Of a stretch of DNA of 32,730 nucleotides, positions 1 through 6,221 are shown in pieces. A program made the position numbers and the translations under genes. Position 1 is the stretch's first letter; the number at the start of each line of letters is the position of its first letter. The notes under the pieces were generated by a model. It was not told the origin of the DNA. It saw nothing but the letters and a program-made list of their open reading frames with translations, and ran no database searches. Source of the stretch: an uncultured Schlesneria sp. (GTDB taxonomy: Bacteria > Planctomycetota > Planctomycetia > Planctomycetales > Planctomycetaceae); contig CAIMFH010000074.1 of NCBI GenBank assembly GCA_903840265.1, positions 1 through 32,730 on the forward strand. Reading direction: 5' to 3'.

Positions 1-7
1 GGTTGTT

Positions 8-259
8 TCAAGGTCGTCCCATCTGAATGTCCGCTGGGAATGCTCTCCATGCAAAGAAGTCTTCGTCAGAACATCTTGCCGTTCGTTCGTCGTCGGCATT
101 TCGTGAGTTCCACGCCGTGTTCAGATGGTTGTAGAGATGAGCCATCGCAATCTCGAACTCGGTCTCTTCGAAATCCTGTCTTTCTTCGATTGCTGCAATT
201 GTCCGAGTCAATTCATCCAAGCCTTCACGAAGATGAAACGCAATCCAGTCCTTGTTCAT
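8..259 (-). CDS. Small hypothetical protein (83 aa)
   Basis: A complete 83-residue reading frame starting MNKDWIAFHLREGLDEL and ending near PADIQMGRP. It is acidic, probably mostly helical, and has no signal peptide, membrane segment or catalytic motif that I can see. The pattern DWIAFHLRE...EELxxxI, followed by a histidine/asparagine stretch (HLYNHLNTAWNSR) and a late FxAWRAFP motif, resembles short conserved proteins of unknown function that I associate with planctomycetes. It points the same way as the DUF1990 gene next to it, with 37 nt between them, so co-transcription is possible. Function unknown. Confidence 0.65.
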   Translation of the reverse strand: MNKDWIAFHLREGLDELTRTIAAIEERQDFEETEFEIAMAHLYNHLNTAWNSRNADDERTARCSDEDFFAWRAFPADIQMGRP

Positions 260-296
260 CTGCGCCCTATCTCATCCATTGGTTAATTGACGTTTC

Positions 297-875
297 TCAC
301 ACTGAACCAACCGCCTTGTGCATGGCCGCTGCCGAATCCCTGCCGAATTGTTTCTGAATGCGGCGGGTCACAGGGTATGCGAGCCAGGCCAAGAAATGGT
401 TCGGTTTTGAAAACGCCAGAATATCGTACCAAACGATGTTTTCGCCTCTGTCCCATTCGATCATGAATCGCTCTTCACCGCTTTCAGCGTGGCCGGGCAA
501 AGTACCATAGGCAAAGCCGAACTTGCTGATCGGCCCAGACTCGTCCACGACGTAAACGATTCGACAAGAGTTGAGCCACCACAACCCACCGGCACGCCCC
601 AGAATCGCCACGACCTCGCCCGACTTGATCGGAACATTCGGTGGCCACGTCTCGACCCAGCCCAAGCGGAAATGCTCCCACCGCTCCAATGCGGCTTTCG
701 CTGAATGAAACACGGATTCGCCATCGCCCAACTTGATGCGGGTGTGATCGACGACATGACCAGCGGGCGGAAATGTGGCCGTGGCTCCCACCGCCGAGTA
801 GCTGAAAGGCAGCTTCGACTGCGCCGTCAAGAAACTGCGGATTGATTCGACGGATGGCTTTGGGAGCGATGGCAT
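297..875 (-). CDS. DUF1990 (UPF0548) family protein
   Basis: 192 residues, the normal length of the family. The family pattern can be followed throughout: an N-terminal YSAVGATA segment, a central WEHFRLGWVE, then VVAILGRAGGLWWLNSCRIVYVVDE, and the highly conserved FAYGTLPGHAESGEERFMIEWD stretch (residues about 122-142). The C-terminus has the usual SAAAMHKAV ending. The fold is thought to be START-like in part, but no biochemical role is established. No signal peptide; probably cytoplasmic. It is probably first in a minus-strand pair with the small gene at 8-259. The start ATG at 875 gives a family-like N-terminus although the upstream Shine-Dalgarno is weak. Confidence 0.85.
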   Translation of the reverse strand: MPSLPKPSVESIRSFLTAQSKLPFSYSAVGATATFPPAGHVVDHTRIKLGDGESVFHSAKAALERWEHFRLGWVETWPPNVPIKSGEVVAILGRAGGLWWLNSCRIVYVVDESGPISKFGFAYGTLPGHAESGEERFMIEWDRGENIVWYDILAFSKPNHFLAWLAYPVTRRIQKQFGRDSAAAMHKAVGSV

Positions 876-906
876 TCAGTTTCTCGGATCTTGGGGAAGA
901 CGTGAT

Positions 907-1432
907 CTAGGAATGCGACTTCCCGGTCTGGCCCCAATGCTCCTTGTTGAACTGCACTGATCCGCTCCTGGGGATCGTCAGTGTCTTCCAGTGTTCCCCT
1001 GCATGGATTCTGGCAAGTTGAACGATCTGTCCGATGTGGTAGCAGGAATGCCCCAATGAGCGTTCAAGGGCCAACGGTACGGAGTGCGGTTCCCCACGGA
1101 TCAATACCGTCTTTCCCAGGTCTTCCGGTTTCAGGCTCCTGAGAGTCCCCATCAAGCAGGTCCAGCCACGCTCCCAGCATTCCAAATGAGTCCACGAACT
1201 CGTCATCCCGGTTACGCCCCGGCTTCTCGCCATCGGTCGTCAGAAAGTCGGTCCACCGAGAAAGCAGGTTCCCAGCGACATGCTTCATGATGACGGCAAT
1301 CGAATTCGTGTTGTCGTCGAGAGCGACGTGCAGCTTGTCGTCGGGGACTTGCTCGACGGCTCGATCTGCCAGTCGCTTGTTGGCCTCGAAGGCGTTGATG
1401 ATGGCTGACATGAATTCGGTGGCGATGTCCAT
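907..1432 (-). pseudogene. Frameshifted DUF1572 (DinB-like) protein gene
   Basis: Two overlapping minus-strand frames together make one DUF1572 protein of the DinB/YfiT-like four-helix superfamily. The frame starting at 1432 gives the N-terminal half (MDIATEFMSAIINAFEANKR ... HVAGNLLSRWTDFLTTDGEKP, up to DDEFVDSF near 1184). The homology then continues in another frame as ECWERGWTCLMGTL ... IRGEPHSVPLALERSLGHSCYHIGQIVQLAR, ending at 907. Family members carry roughly seven more residues at the joint, so the lesion looks like a deletion of about 20 nt near 1180-1186 rather than a single-base error. The metal-site histidine expected in HxxYHxGQI is present in the second half. No single frame encodes the whole domain, so I call it a pseudogene; a sequencing error is less likely. 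Confidence 0.75.
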
Positions 1433-1520
1433 CGGGTGTCCTTTCGACGGCCGTTGATGTGCAACCTCGCCGCCATTCTATGCCTCTTCTTGATGACCAG
1501 TAACCAGCCCGCAAAACGAG

Positions 1521-1552
1521 AAAGCCCATTGAATCAAATCAGTGGGCTTTTT
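1521..1552 (+). terminator. Hairpin terminator
   Basis: AAAGCCCA at 1521-1528 pairs with TGGGCTTT at 1543-1550, extended by TGA/TCA inside, and is followed by a T run (1548-1552). It reads as an intrinsic terminator on the plus strand, but there is no plus-strand gene upstream in the window, so it may be a relic or may shield the region on its right. Confidence 0.5.
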
Positions 1553-1572
1553 GTGTTCGCTGAAATTGACTC

Positions 1573-1699
1573 GGCGGGTACGTGGCGGGTACAACTCGGT
1601 TTGCAACCTTTTCTGCAACCCTTCAGGGGCGAGCAAAAAAGGTTGCAAAAAGGTTGCAAATTCTGGTCGTGACTCAAAAGGTTGCAACCAAGGTTGCAG
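1573..1699. repeat. GGTTGCAA word array with inverted symmetry
   Basis: GGTTGCAA occurs at 1641, 1652 and 1680, GGTTGCAG at 1692, and the reverse-complement form at 1601-1608 (TTGCAACC) and 1613-1620 (CTGCAACC). Neighbouring copies are mostly 11-12 nt apart. The left pair (1600-1620) and the pair at 1641-1660 form an almost perfect inverted repeat of about 20 bp. Just upstream GGCGGGTAC is repeated at 1573 and 1584, an 11-nt spacing. The block ends 45 nt before tRNA-Ala. It could be a protein-binding array or debris of an integrated element; the sequence alone does not decide. Confidence 0.6.
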
Positions 1700-1744
1700 C
1701 GAAAGTGAGAAAAAAGCCTGAAAAATAGGGGTTTTTAATCGCTC

Positions 1745-1817
1745 GGGGCGGTAGCTCAGTTGGGAGAGCGCTGCGTTCGCAATGCAGAGGTCGAGGGTTC
1801 AACTCCCTTCCGCTCCA
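1745..1817 (+). tRNA. tRNA-Ala (anticodon CGC)
   Basis: A 73-nt cloverleaf. The acceptor arm GGGGCGG pairs with CCGCTCC (one G-T pair), the D-loop is standard, the anticodon loop TTCGCAA (anticodon CGC, reads GCG) closes on CTGCG/TGCAG, the T-arm carries GTTCAAC, and the discriminator base is A1817. CCA is not encoded. It is flanked by a repeat block upstream and by a hairpin, an inverted repeat and a broken integron-type integrase downstream, so it may have served as an insertion target. Confidence 0.93.
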
Positions 1818-1843
1818 TGATTTGGCCTGAAGGGCCAAATCAT
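1817..1843 (+). terminator. Hairpin directly after tRNA-Ala
   Basis: A perfect 11-bp stem (ATGATTTGGCC / GGCCAAATCAT) with a TGAAG loop begins at the discriminator base of tRNA-Ala. It has no T tract, so it is more likely a processing or weak termination structure than a strong intrinsic terminator. Confidence 0.5.
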
Positions 1844-1960
1844 CAAGCGGCGAGAAAGTAGCTGGTAGAAAGTCGTCAGTTGGCGGAGAAATGCCGTTTG
1901 GCCGCAAGGTTAAGCTGGCCGCCGCGATCTACTTTCGACTCACTACTTTCTCGCCGCTTG
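1844..1960. repeat. Inverted repeat pair (17 bp perfect arms)
   Basis: CAAGCGGCGAGAAAGTA at 1844-1860 is exactly inverted at 1944-1960. Beyond the perfect 17 bp the arms stay similar for about ten more bases (ACTTTC words). The enclosed 83 nt contain no gene. This could be a small non-autonomous element or a REP-like structure; the right arm overlaps the replaced 3' end of the truncated integrase gene. Confidence 0.65.
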
Positions 1961-2296
1961 TATTTCTTCTCCGAGCCTTGCCGATGATGGGGACCAGTGT
2001 TCCGTCATTGAGGCGTTGAGCGCTTGGTTTTGCGTCGACGCGGCGACTCCACGATTTCGTGCCAGGTGCGTGAGAAACGCTTCAATCTCCTGCTCGCCCA
2101 TTTCATTGGGATGTCGCCTATTGTGAAACAGAATGAACCGCTTCGCCCAGGAGACATAGGCTTGCTCGGTCCGATAAGAAAAGCGATTGAGCCGACAGGC
2201 ATTCGCCACTTGATCGAGGAACTTGGGAGCCTGGGGATTTACGGTCGAGTGACTCGTTTTTGGCGTTTCCGCTTTTCGAGGGTCAAACTGCGGCAT
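1943..2296 (-). pseudogene. Truncated integron-type tyrosine recombinase (IntI-like)
   Basis: Residues 1-95 match the N-terminal SAM-like core-binding domain of integron-type integrases, with the conserved YRTEQAYVSWAKRFILFH, RHPNEMG and VAASTQNQALNA blocks (compare [20 protein letters not shown] in IntI1). Homology stops at about 2012. The last 22 residues are unrelated and the whole catalytic domain (R...HxxR...Y) is missing, so it cannot recombine DNA. The gene points away from the two cassettes at 2445-3639, which is the standard intI/cassette arrangement. The IntI-specific patch III lay in the lost part, so 'IntI' rests on N-terminal similarity plus context. Confidence 0.8.
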
Positions 2297-2444
2297 ATGA
2301 TGGGCTCCAGTGCGGCATATGACGGGAATTCAGTTGCCGATTCGGCGTAACATATTACGCAGTATGATCCATAAAATTTTGCAAATCCATCATATACCGT
2401 AAAAATTCGGTAATGTTTTACCGCACTTCGGCGGTCCAATACCT
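2289..2444. other. Candidate attI / promoter region
   Basis: The AT-rich gap between the integrase start and the first cassette. TGCGGCATATGA(T/C)GGG is directly repeated at 2289-2304 and 2311-2326; the first copy contains the integrase start codon. A palindrome, GCGTAA CATA TTACGC, lies at 2345-2360, and CGGTAA...TTACCG at 2408-2423. In integrons this interval carries attI, the integrase promoter and the cassette promoter Pc. I cannot assign clear -35/-10 boxes. Confidence 0.4.
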
Positions 2445-3161
2445 GTTCGGCGTGGGCAATTATGGATGTGTTGGCCTTGATCGAAGAGGCGCGTCGCGTC
2501 TTCACGGATGCGGGCTTCGAATGCGGAGATTCCCTCTTGCCACCCGCCCCTGAGTCCGCCATTGAGGTGATGGGCGAGGCTCTGGCCCTCCCACTCCCCT
2601 CGGAGATTCGCGAGGTCTATCGGGTTTATGGCGGGCAAGGTTACGTCGAACCGGGAGTGACGGGGTTGTTCGGCCAGCACCGCCTGCATTCGCCGGACGA
2701 GGTCGTTGAGCACCACCGCATGTTCCTCGACAACTGCCTACTCGACCCACCCCCGACGTTCCCGCCGGCCGCTGACGATTGGGGATATTGGGTCCCGTCC
2801 CTCATTCCATTTGCATCTTGGGACGCATACGACTTGTGCATTCATTCGAAGACCGGGGAGGTATGGGAGTTCATCCCGAACACCGGACTTATCCGGCATC
2901 GCCCGAGCATCGCCGCTGTACTTCGGGAAATCATCGGTGAGGCGAGAGCCGGTCGAGAGCCTCGACTCGTAGCTATGCGTCTCGCCTAGCCACGCGCTAC
3001 AACGGACACGACCTACCGTCTCTTACGTGCTACTACGATTTGATTCTGTTGCGATCGGAGCCGAACAAAGCGGTCAACTTGACCCGCAGTCGCCGGCGGT
3101 TCAAAGTGTTGGCGTGTTGATTGAAAGCCCGTCATTTATCGCGGGCAAGTTACCTTTTACG
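2445..3161 (+). mobile_element. Integron gene cassette 1
   Basis: The unit from the G of GTTCGGC at 2445 to the G of the identical core at 3161. It contains one plus-strand gene (2462-2989) and ends in an attC-like site (3059-3168). The core at 2445 lies 17 nt before the start codon, exactly as in cassette 2. No promoter or terminator of its own is visible, as expected for a cassette. The core is GTTCGGC where the classical consensus is GTTRRRY, a one-position departure mirrored at the other end (GCCGAAC). Confidence 0.7.
2462..2989 (+). CDS. SMI1/KNR4 (SUKH) family protein in cassette
   Basis: 175 residues. The SUKH signature is clear: ALPLPSEIREVYRVYGGQ (about residues 43-60), the region around WVPSLIPFASWDAYDLCIHSK, and GEVWEFIPN near residue 137, followed by a helical C-terminus. 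In bacteria this superfamily includes immunity proteins against polymorphic or contact-dependent toxins and members of unknown role. No signal peptide; presumably cytoplasmic. No toxin gene is adjacent. It is the only gene of cassette 1 and probably relied on an upstream integron promoter. The ribosome-binding site is poor. Family call firm, immunity role inferred. Confidence 0.85.
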   Translation: MDVLALIEEARRVFTDAGFECGDSLLPPAPESAIEVMGEALALPLPSEIREVYRVYGGQGYVEPGVTGLFGQHRLHSPDEVVEHHRMFLDNCLLDPPPTFPPAADDWGYWVPSLIPFASWDAYDLCIHSKTGEVWEFIPNTGLIRHRPSIAAVLREIIGEARAGREPRLVAMRLA

Positions 3162-3168
3162 TTCGGCT
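3059..3168 (+). repeat. attC-like recombination site A
   Basis: The outer arms AGCCGAAC (3059-3066) and GTTCGGCT (3161-3168) are exact inverted repeats. Inside, GGT-AACTTG-CCCGC at 3072-3087 pairs with GCGGG-CAAGTT-ACC at 3141-3154, leaving two single unpaired bases (C3075 and A3082) on the 5' arm only. Paired outer R-boxes, paired inner L-boxes and one-sided extrahelical bases are the structural hallmarks of attC. The sequence is about 80% identical to site B. Confidence 0.75.
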
Positions 3169-3639
3169 GCAACTCTCGTGTTAGAAGTTTCTCTACTCGA
3201 CGATAACCTTGAGCCGTTCCTAACAGCATTCAGTTGGGTGGTGCGTGCTAGGTTTGACGCCGATGACTTTGAGGCGGTCTCATGGGGGCTTCGAGACACC
3301 AACCGTGAAGAGGGTGCTTGGTTCGAATACGAACTGAGCGGCGAGACCAATATTCAATTTGCCGTTGCGTTTGACGAACCAGGGGACAGTGTGGTTTGGT
3401 TTCGGGTGGAGGCTCCTGCGGAGATGTATACGCGGATAGAACTGCTAGCCCAATTCTGCTGGGAGTTCCACTGGCGTGGTGCGCGAGCCTAAACTTTCGA
3501 CAAAGCGAATCGCAGAGTGAGGCTGTCCTTTCACATAGCCGAACGAGGCGGTCAACTGGACCCGCAGTCGTTGGCGGTTCACAGTGTTGGCGTGTTGATG
3601 GCAAGCCCGTCGTTGATCGCGGGCAAGTTACCTTGAACG
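3161..3639 (+). mobile_element. Integron gene cassette 2
   Basis: From the GTTCGGC core at 3161 to the core GTTCG at 3639. It contains one gene (3178-3492) and attC-like site B. After the final G^TT the sequence changes (GTTCGCGCC), which is what is expected when the last cassette meets flanking DNA rather than another cassette. Confidence 0.68.
3178..3492 (+). CDS. Hypothetical cassette protein (104 aa)
   Basis: Acidic protein of 104 residues from the GTG at 3178 (MLEVSLLDDNLEPFLTAFSW). I prefer this start to the TTG at 3121 because the longer version would translate the attC site, and 3178 stands 17 nt after the core like the gene of cassette 1. Visible features are WVVRARFDADDFEAVSWGLRD, the tryptophan-rich GAWFEYEL, and an alternating hydrophobic FAVAFDEPGDSVVWFRVEAP, suggesting an alpha/beta or beta-sandwich fold. 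I do not recognise a named domain. Short single-domain proteins of unknown function are typical of integron cassettes. Confidence 0.65.
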   Translation: MLEVSLLDDNLEPFLTAFSWVVRARFDADDFEAVSWGLRDTNREEGAWFEYELSGETNIQFAVAFDEPGDSVVWFRVEAPAEMYTRIELLAQFCWEFHWRGARA

Positions 3640-3644
3640 TTCGC
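3537..3644 (+). repeat. attC-like recombination site B
   Basis: The left arm is AGCCGAAC (3537-3544); the right core GTTCG starts at 3639. The inner stem repeats the plan of site A: GGT (3550-3552), AACTGG, CCCGC (3561-3565) against GCGGG (3619-3623), CAAGTT, ACC (3630-3632), again with a single extra C (3553) and A (3560) on the 5' arm. One G-A mismatch is present in the inner stem. Confidence 0.72.
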
Positions 3645-3650
3645 GCCGTA

Positions 3651-4294
3651 TGACTCAGGCGTTCTTAGGTTTAGGTACCTCGATTAGGCGTCGTAGACTC
3701 GTGTCCCAAGCCACGATAGAGCCGACGAAAAGTTCAATAGCCGTCCCTCTGCCTCCACTATTTGATTCAACAGCCCTTCATCGATCTCGATGAAGGGCTG
3801 TTTGTCTTTTACGGCGAAGGCAGTTGCGGGTCATGTTGAACGAACTTACGAGCTCAACGGACCCAGAGAACCAAGAATGCCAATCCGTAAAGCGTGTGCC
3901 TGATTGATGTTGCCGATTTCAAACAGCTTCTTGCCTCCATGCGACGAACTCTTGGTCAGTGCGGACTCACAACAGCCCGTGGTTTTGAATACTACGCTCG
4001 CTGGAACGATCTCCCCGTGCGATGCCTGCCGGCCGGCACGATCCTGCTAATGGAACGACCTGCGTCCGACATCGCCAGCTGCCCCCGCTGATTGACCTTG
4101 CGCGGCTTTTTTTTAAGTCTTGGATTCGACGAACTGACCGAGCGGAATGCAGAGATGAAGTGGTAGGCAGCCTGGAATTTACTCTTGCAGGGGCTCTCAG
4201 CCCGTGGCGAATGCAAACTGTTCTTGCACTGGAAGATGCTTTCCTCTACTTACCGCAATCTACTTTTTGGCATCCTCGATTTTTCGGAGCGGGT
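3651..4294. other. Gene-free stretch between integron relic and AspH-like gene
   Basis: No convincing coding region. The part at 3731-3759 (GTTCAATAGCC ... CCTCTGCCTCCA) looks like the T-loop and acceptor 3' end of a tRNA or tmRNA, but the T-stem does not pair and no 5' part can be found, so it is at best a scrap. It is followed by the strong hairpin at 3769-3810. Nothing else stands out up to 4294. Confidence 0.5.
3769..3810 (+). terminator. Strong intrinsic terminator
   Basis: A perfect 16-bp stem (3769-3784 with 3787-3802, AACAGCCCTTCATCGA and its complement) followed by TGTCTTTT. It lies just after a tRNA-3'-end-like scrap, suggesting that it once ended an RNA gene. Confidence 0.75.
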
Positions 4295-5194
4295 ATGGAC
4301 ACCCAGGCGTTGGCGAATGTGTCGTTGAATCAACAGGTCTCCCCGGTGCTCGCGACGACAGCGATTGCGGAACCATCGAAGCAATCGTTGCGCAATGCCT
4401 GGCGGTATACGAAGAAAGTCGTGAAGCGGGTTGCTCCATTGCTGATCGTCGGAGTGATCTATCCTCCCCTGGCGATTGTGTACGTGGCATGCGGCCTCTA
4501 CGAAGTTCTTCGCCACGGCCGAGACCGCGCCGCAATCGCTCACCACTTCTTTTTGGTCAACGGCGGATTGACTTGGGCTCTTAGCCCGATGAACACCTTG
4601 ATCGACATCCTCAGCCTGCCGTTCGTCAACAAGAAGATCTACAAGCTGTCCGATTTCCCCAAGGCCTACCAGGACGAGATTCGACAGGTCACCGAAGGCT
4701 GCCCGGCCGAAGAAATCATCGCGGAAGTCCACCGTCGCAGGCAGGCGGACGAGCGAACGATGATGATTTACAAGTGGTATGGATTCAACAACGCAGGAGC
4801 AAGCTGCAGCCAGTTCCAGAAGAAATTCAAGTACATCCAGACCATCGGCGTCTCCACGTTCTACCCCCAGACCAAGACGAGCAAACACTTCGGCTGGCTC
4901 CGAGCCGGGGTCCGAGTCCTGTACAACATCGGCCCAGCGCCAAGTGAGGGTGCCCATATCGTCGTGAACGGAACGAAACACACCTGGTGCAAAGACGGTC
5001 CACTGTTCATGTTCGACGATACGGTCGTCCATCAGTCGTTCAACCTGACGGACATGGAACGACATTGCCTGTTCATTGACGTCCTTCGACCGTCCTACTG
5101 CCCAATGCTGTTGAGGAGCCTGATCCACTTCATGGGCTACGTCTGGACGCGGCTCCCCTTCCTGGGCAAGCATTCGAATTGGCGTCTGATTTAG
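4295..5194 (+). CDS. Aspartyl/asparaginyl beta-hydroxylase-like dioxygenase
   Basis: 299 residues from the ATG at 4295, which has GGAG at 4286; the frame is open further upstream but that part shows no similarity or ribosome-binding site. A hydrophobic segment (about residues 47-70) suggests membrane anchoring. The C-terminal half is an AspH-type double-stranded beta-helix: SKHFGWLRAGVRVLYNIG, HIVVNGTKHTWCKDGP, FMFDDTVVHQSFN and RHCLFIDVLRP. His198 and His246 are the likely Fe(II) ligands and Arg256 the 2-oxoglutarate-binding residue. The family hydroxylates Asp/Asn side chains of proteins or of lipid or peptide precursors; the substrate here is unknown. It is followed by a strong terminator, so it is probably monocistronic. 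Confidence 0.85.
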   Translation: MDTQALANVSLNQQVSPVLATTAIAEPSKQSLRNAWRYTKKVVKRVAPLLIVGVIYPPLAIVYVACGLYEVLRHGRDRAAIAHHFFLVNGGLTWALSPMNTLIDILSLPFVNKKIYKLSDFPKAYQDEIRQVTEGCPAEEIIAEVHRRRQADERTMMIYKWYGFNNAGASCSQFQKKFKYIQTIGVSTFYPQTKTSKHFGWLRAGVRVLYNIGPAPSEGAHIVVNGTKHTWCKDGPLFMFDDTVVHQSFNLTDMERHCLFIDVLRPSYCPMLLRSLIHFMGYVWTRLPFLGKHSNWRLI

Positions 5195-5240
5195 TGAGTC
5201 AATGACATCAGGCCGTTGGTGAATCCGGCCTGCATCTACA

Positions 5241-5284
5241 AAAACGGGACAAGCTACTTGCACAAGTAGCTTGTCCCGTTTTTT
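5241..5284. terminator. Strong bidirectional terminator
   Basis: A perfect 20-bp inverted repeat (5241-5260 with 5263-5282; arm starts AAAACGGGACAAGC) flanked by A and T runs, 46 nt after the stop codon of the AspH-like gene. It would terminate transcription in either direction. Confidence 0.88.
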
Positions 5285-5645
5285 CCCGCTTGGTCAGACT
5301 TGGCCGGCAGACCTGACCGAAGGTCGCCGGTGCCAAATTGCAGGGGGGCGAGTGCCTCGAAACTCGCTTTGAATCCGAATTTTTCAGCGGTCGACTCGCT
5401 ACTCTACTCTGGCGTTTTGGCTGCCGAGTGAAATAGCTTGAGTTCCCTCCTCCCTCTCCAGACTTCCGCGCCAGAATACCGGTCTCAGCTGTCGCGCTCT
5501 TTAGATCTCGTCAAATCTCTTTGATGGCCCCACAGTCTTCAGGTTCATCCGTGGCGCTTGATTTCCTGTGAAGCTGGGCAGATATTGGCGGCGCTGGCCT
5601 TAGAAGATCGCACCACAGTAGACGGCTGTTAGGGGGTTCGGATCA
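5285..5645. other. Gene-free stretch
   Basis: About 360 nt between the terminator and the next small gene. No coding potential, repeat or clear promoter was found. Confidence 0.5.
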
Positions 5646-5930
5646 ATGGCGAAGAAGAAAGCCACGGGAGGGCTCGGAGAAGGAGCACGAATCCGTGTTA
5701 AACCGGGAGTTGTTTCCCCTGATTTTCCGGATATCTCGTTTGCTGGCTGGACCGGAAGCGTGATCGAAACTTCCGGTAAGCCTCCCGCGCAAAAGTTTGT
5801 CGTCGAGTGGGATGCTGCGACGGTCACTGGCATGCCAGCCGACTACGTTTCGCGATGCGAAGCTCAGATGCTCATGCACACGATGGCATGCTTGGGGAGC
5901 GAAGATCTGGAATTGCCGGTGGCGGACTAG
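5646..5930 (+). CDS. Small conserved protein with SH3-like/KOW-like pattern
   Basis: 94 residues. A basic start (MAKKKATGG) is followed by GARIRVKPGVVSPDFPDISFAG-W-GSVIE and KFVVEWDAATV, which reads as a small SH3-like barrel of the KOW type, then YVSRCEAQ and an acidic tail (LGSEDLELPVAD). I associate this pattern with small planctomycete proteins of unknown function. No signal peptide or membrane segment. GGGGG about 11 nt upstream may serve as ribosome-binding site. Function unknown. Confidence 0.7.
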   Translation: MAKKKATGGLGEGARIRVKPGVVSPDFPDISFAGWTGSVIETSGKPPAQKFVVEWDAATVTGMPADYVSRCEAQMLMHTMACLGSEDLELPVAD

Positions 5931-5969
5931 GGTGTCGTGGACCAGTCGCAGATGTGCGACTGGAGCCGC

Positions 5970-6221
5970 TTAGTGATGTTTCGGCAGGGCGATGGAATAG
6001 AGCATTGTCACCGAACCGATCGACAGCAGCGTAAACGCAGCCCAGTCGGGTGGATCGATAATTGGCCGCGTTTCTTTATTCACAACTTGCTTGGCCAGCA
6101 TGCCACGAATCCCAGGATCGCGATCCTCGGGTTGGAACATGACCAGCTTGTCAATCGCGAGAAACGACAGTCCCCACAGTCCAACAAACAGGCCGGCGGC
6201 AAAGCAGGCAGAACGCAGCAT
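5970..6221 (-). CDS. Small membrane protein (83 aa)
   Basis: 83 residues with two predicted membrane segments: about residues 5-29 (ACFAAGLFVGLWGLSFLAI) and about 61-78 (AAFTLLSIGSVTMLYSIAL). The loop between them is charged and contains the NKETRPIIDPPDWA stretch. No enzymatic motif. It is convergent with the small gene ending at 5930 (39 nt apart). Function unknown. Confidence 0.65.
   Translation of the reverse strand: MLRSACFAAGLFVGLWGLSFLAIDKLVMFQPEDRDPGIRGMLAKQVVNKETRPIIDPPDWAAFTLLSIGSVTMLYSIALPKHH

Noticed and set aside
3121-3177. Longer start (TTG at 3121) for the second cassette gene
   Set aside because: It would translate the attC-like site; GTG at 3178 matches the core-to-start spacing of cassette 1.
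3059-3644. CRISPR-like interpretation of the two related repeats
   Set aside because: Only two long copies ~370 nt apart enclosing a gene; no short regular repeat-spacer pattern anywhere in the window.
4022-4294. N-terminal extension of the AspH-like protein
   Set aside because: The extra 91 residues show no similarity and a good ribosome-binding site precedes the ATG at 4295.
4250-5263. A 337-aa minus-strand open frame opposite the AspH-like gene
   Set aside because: No motif or ribosome-binding site; it also crosses the strong terminator.
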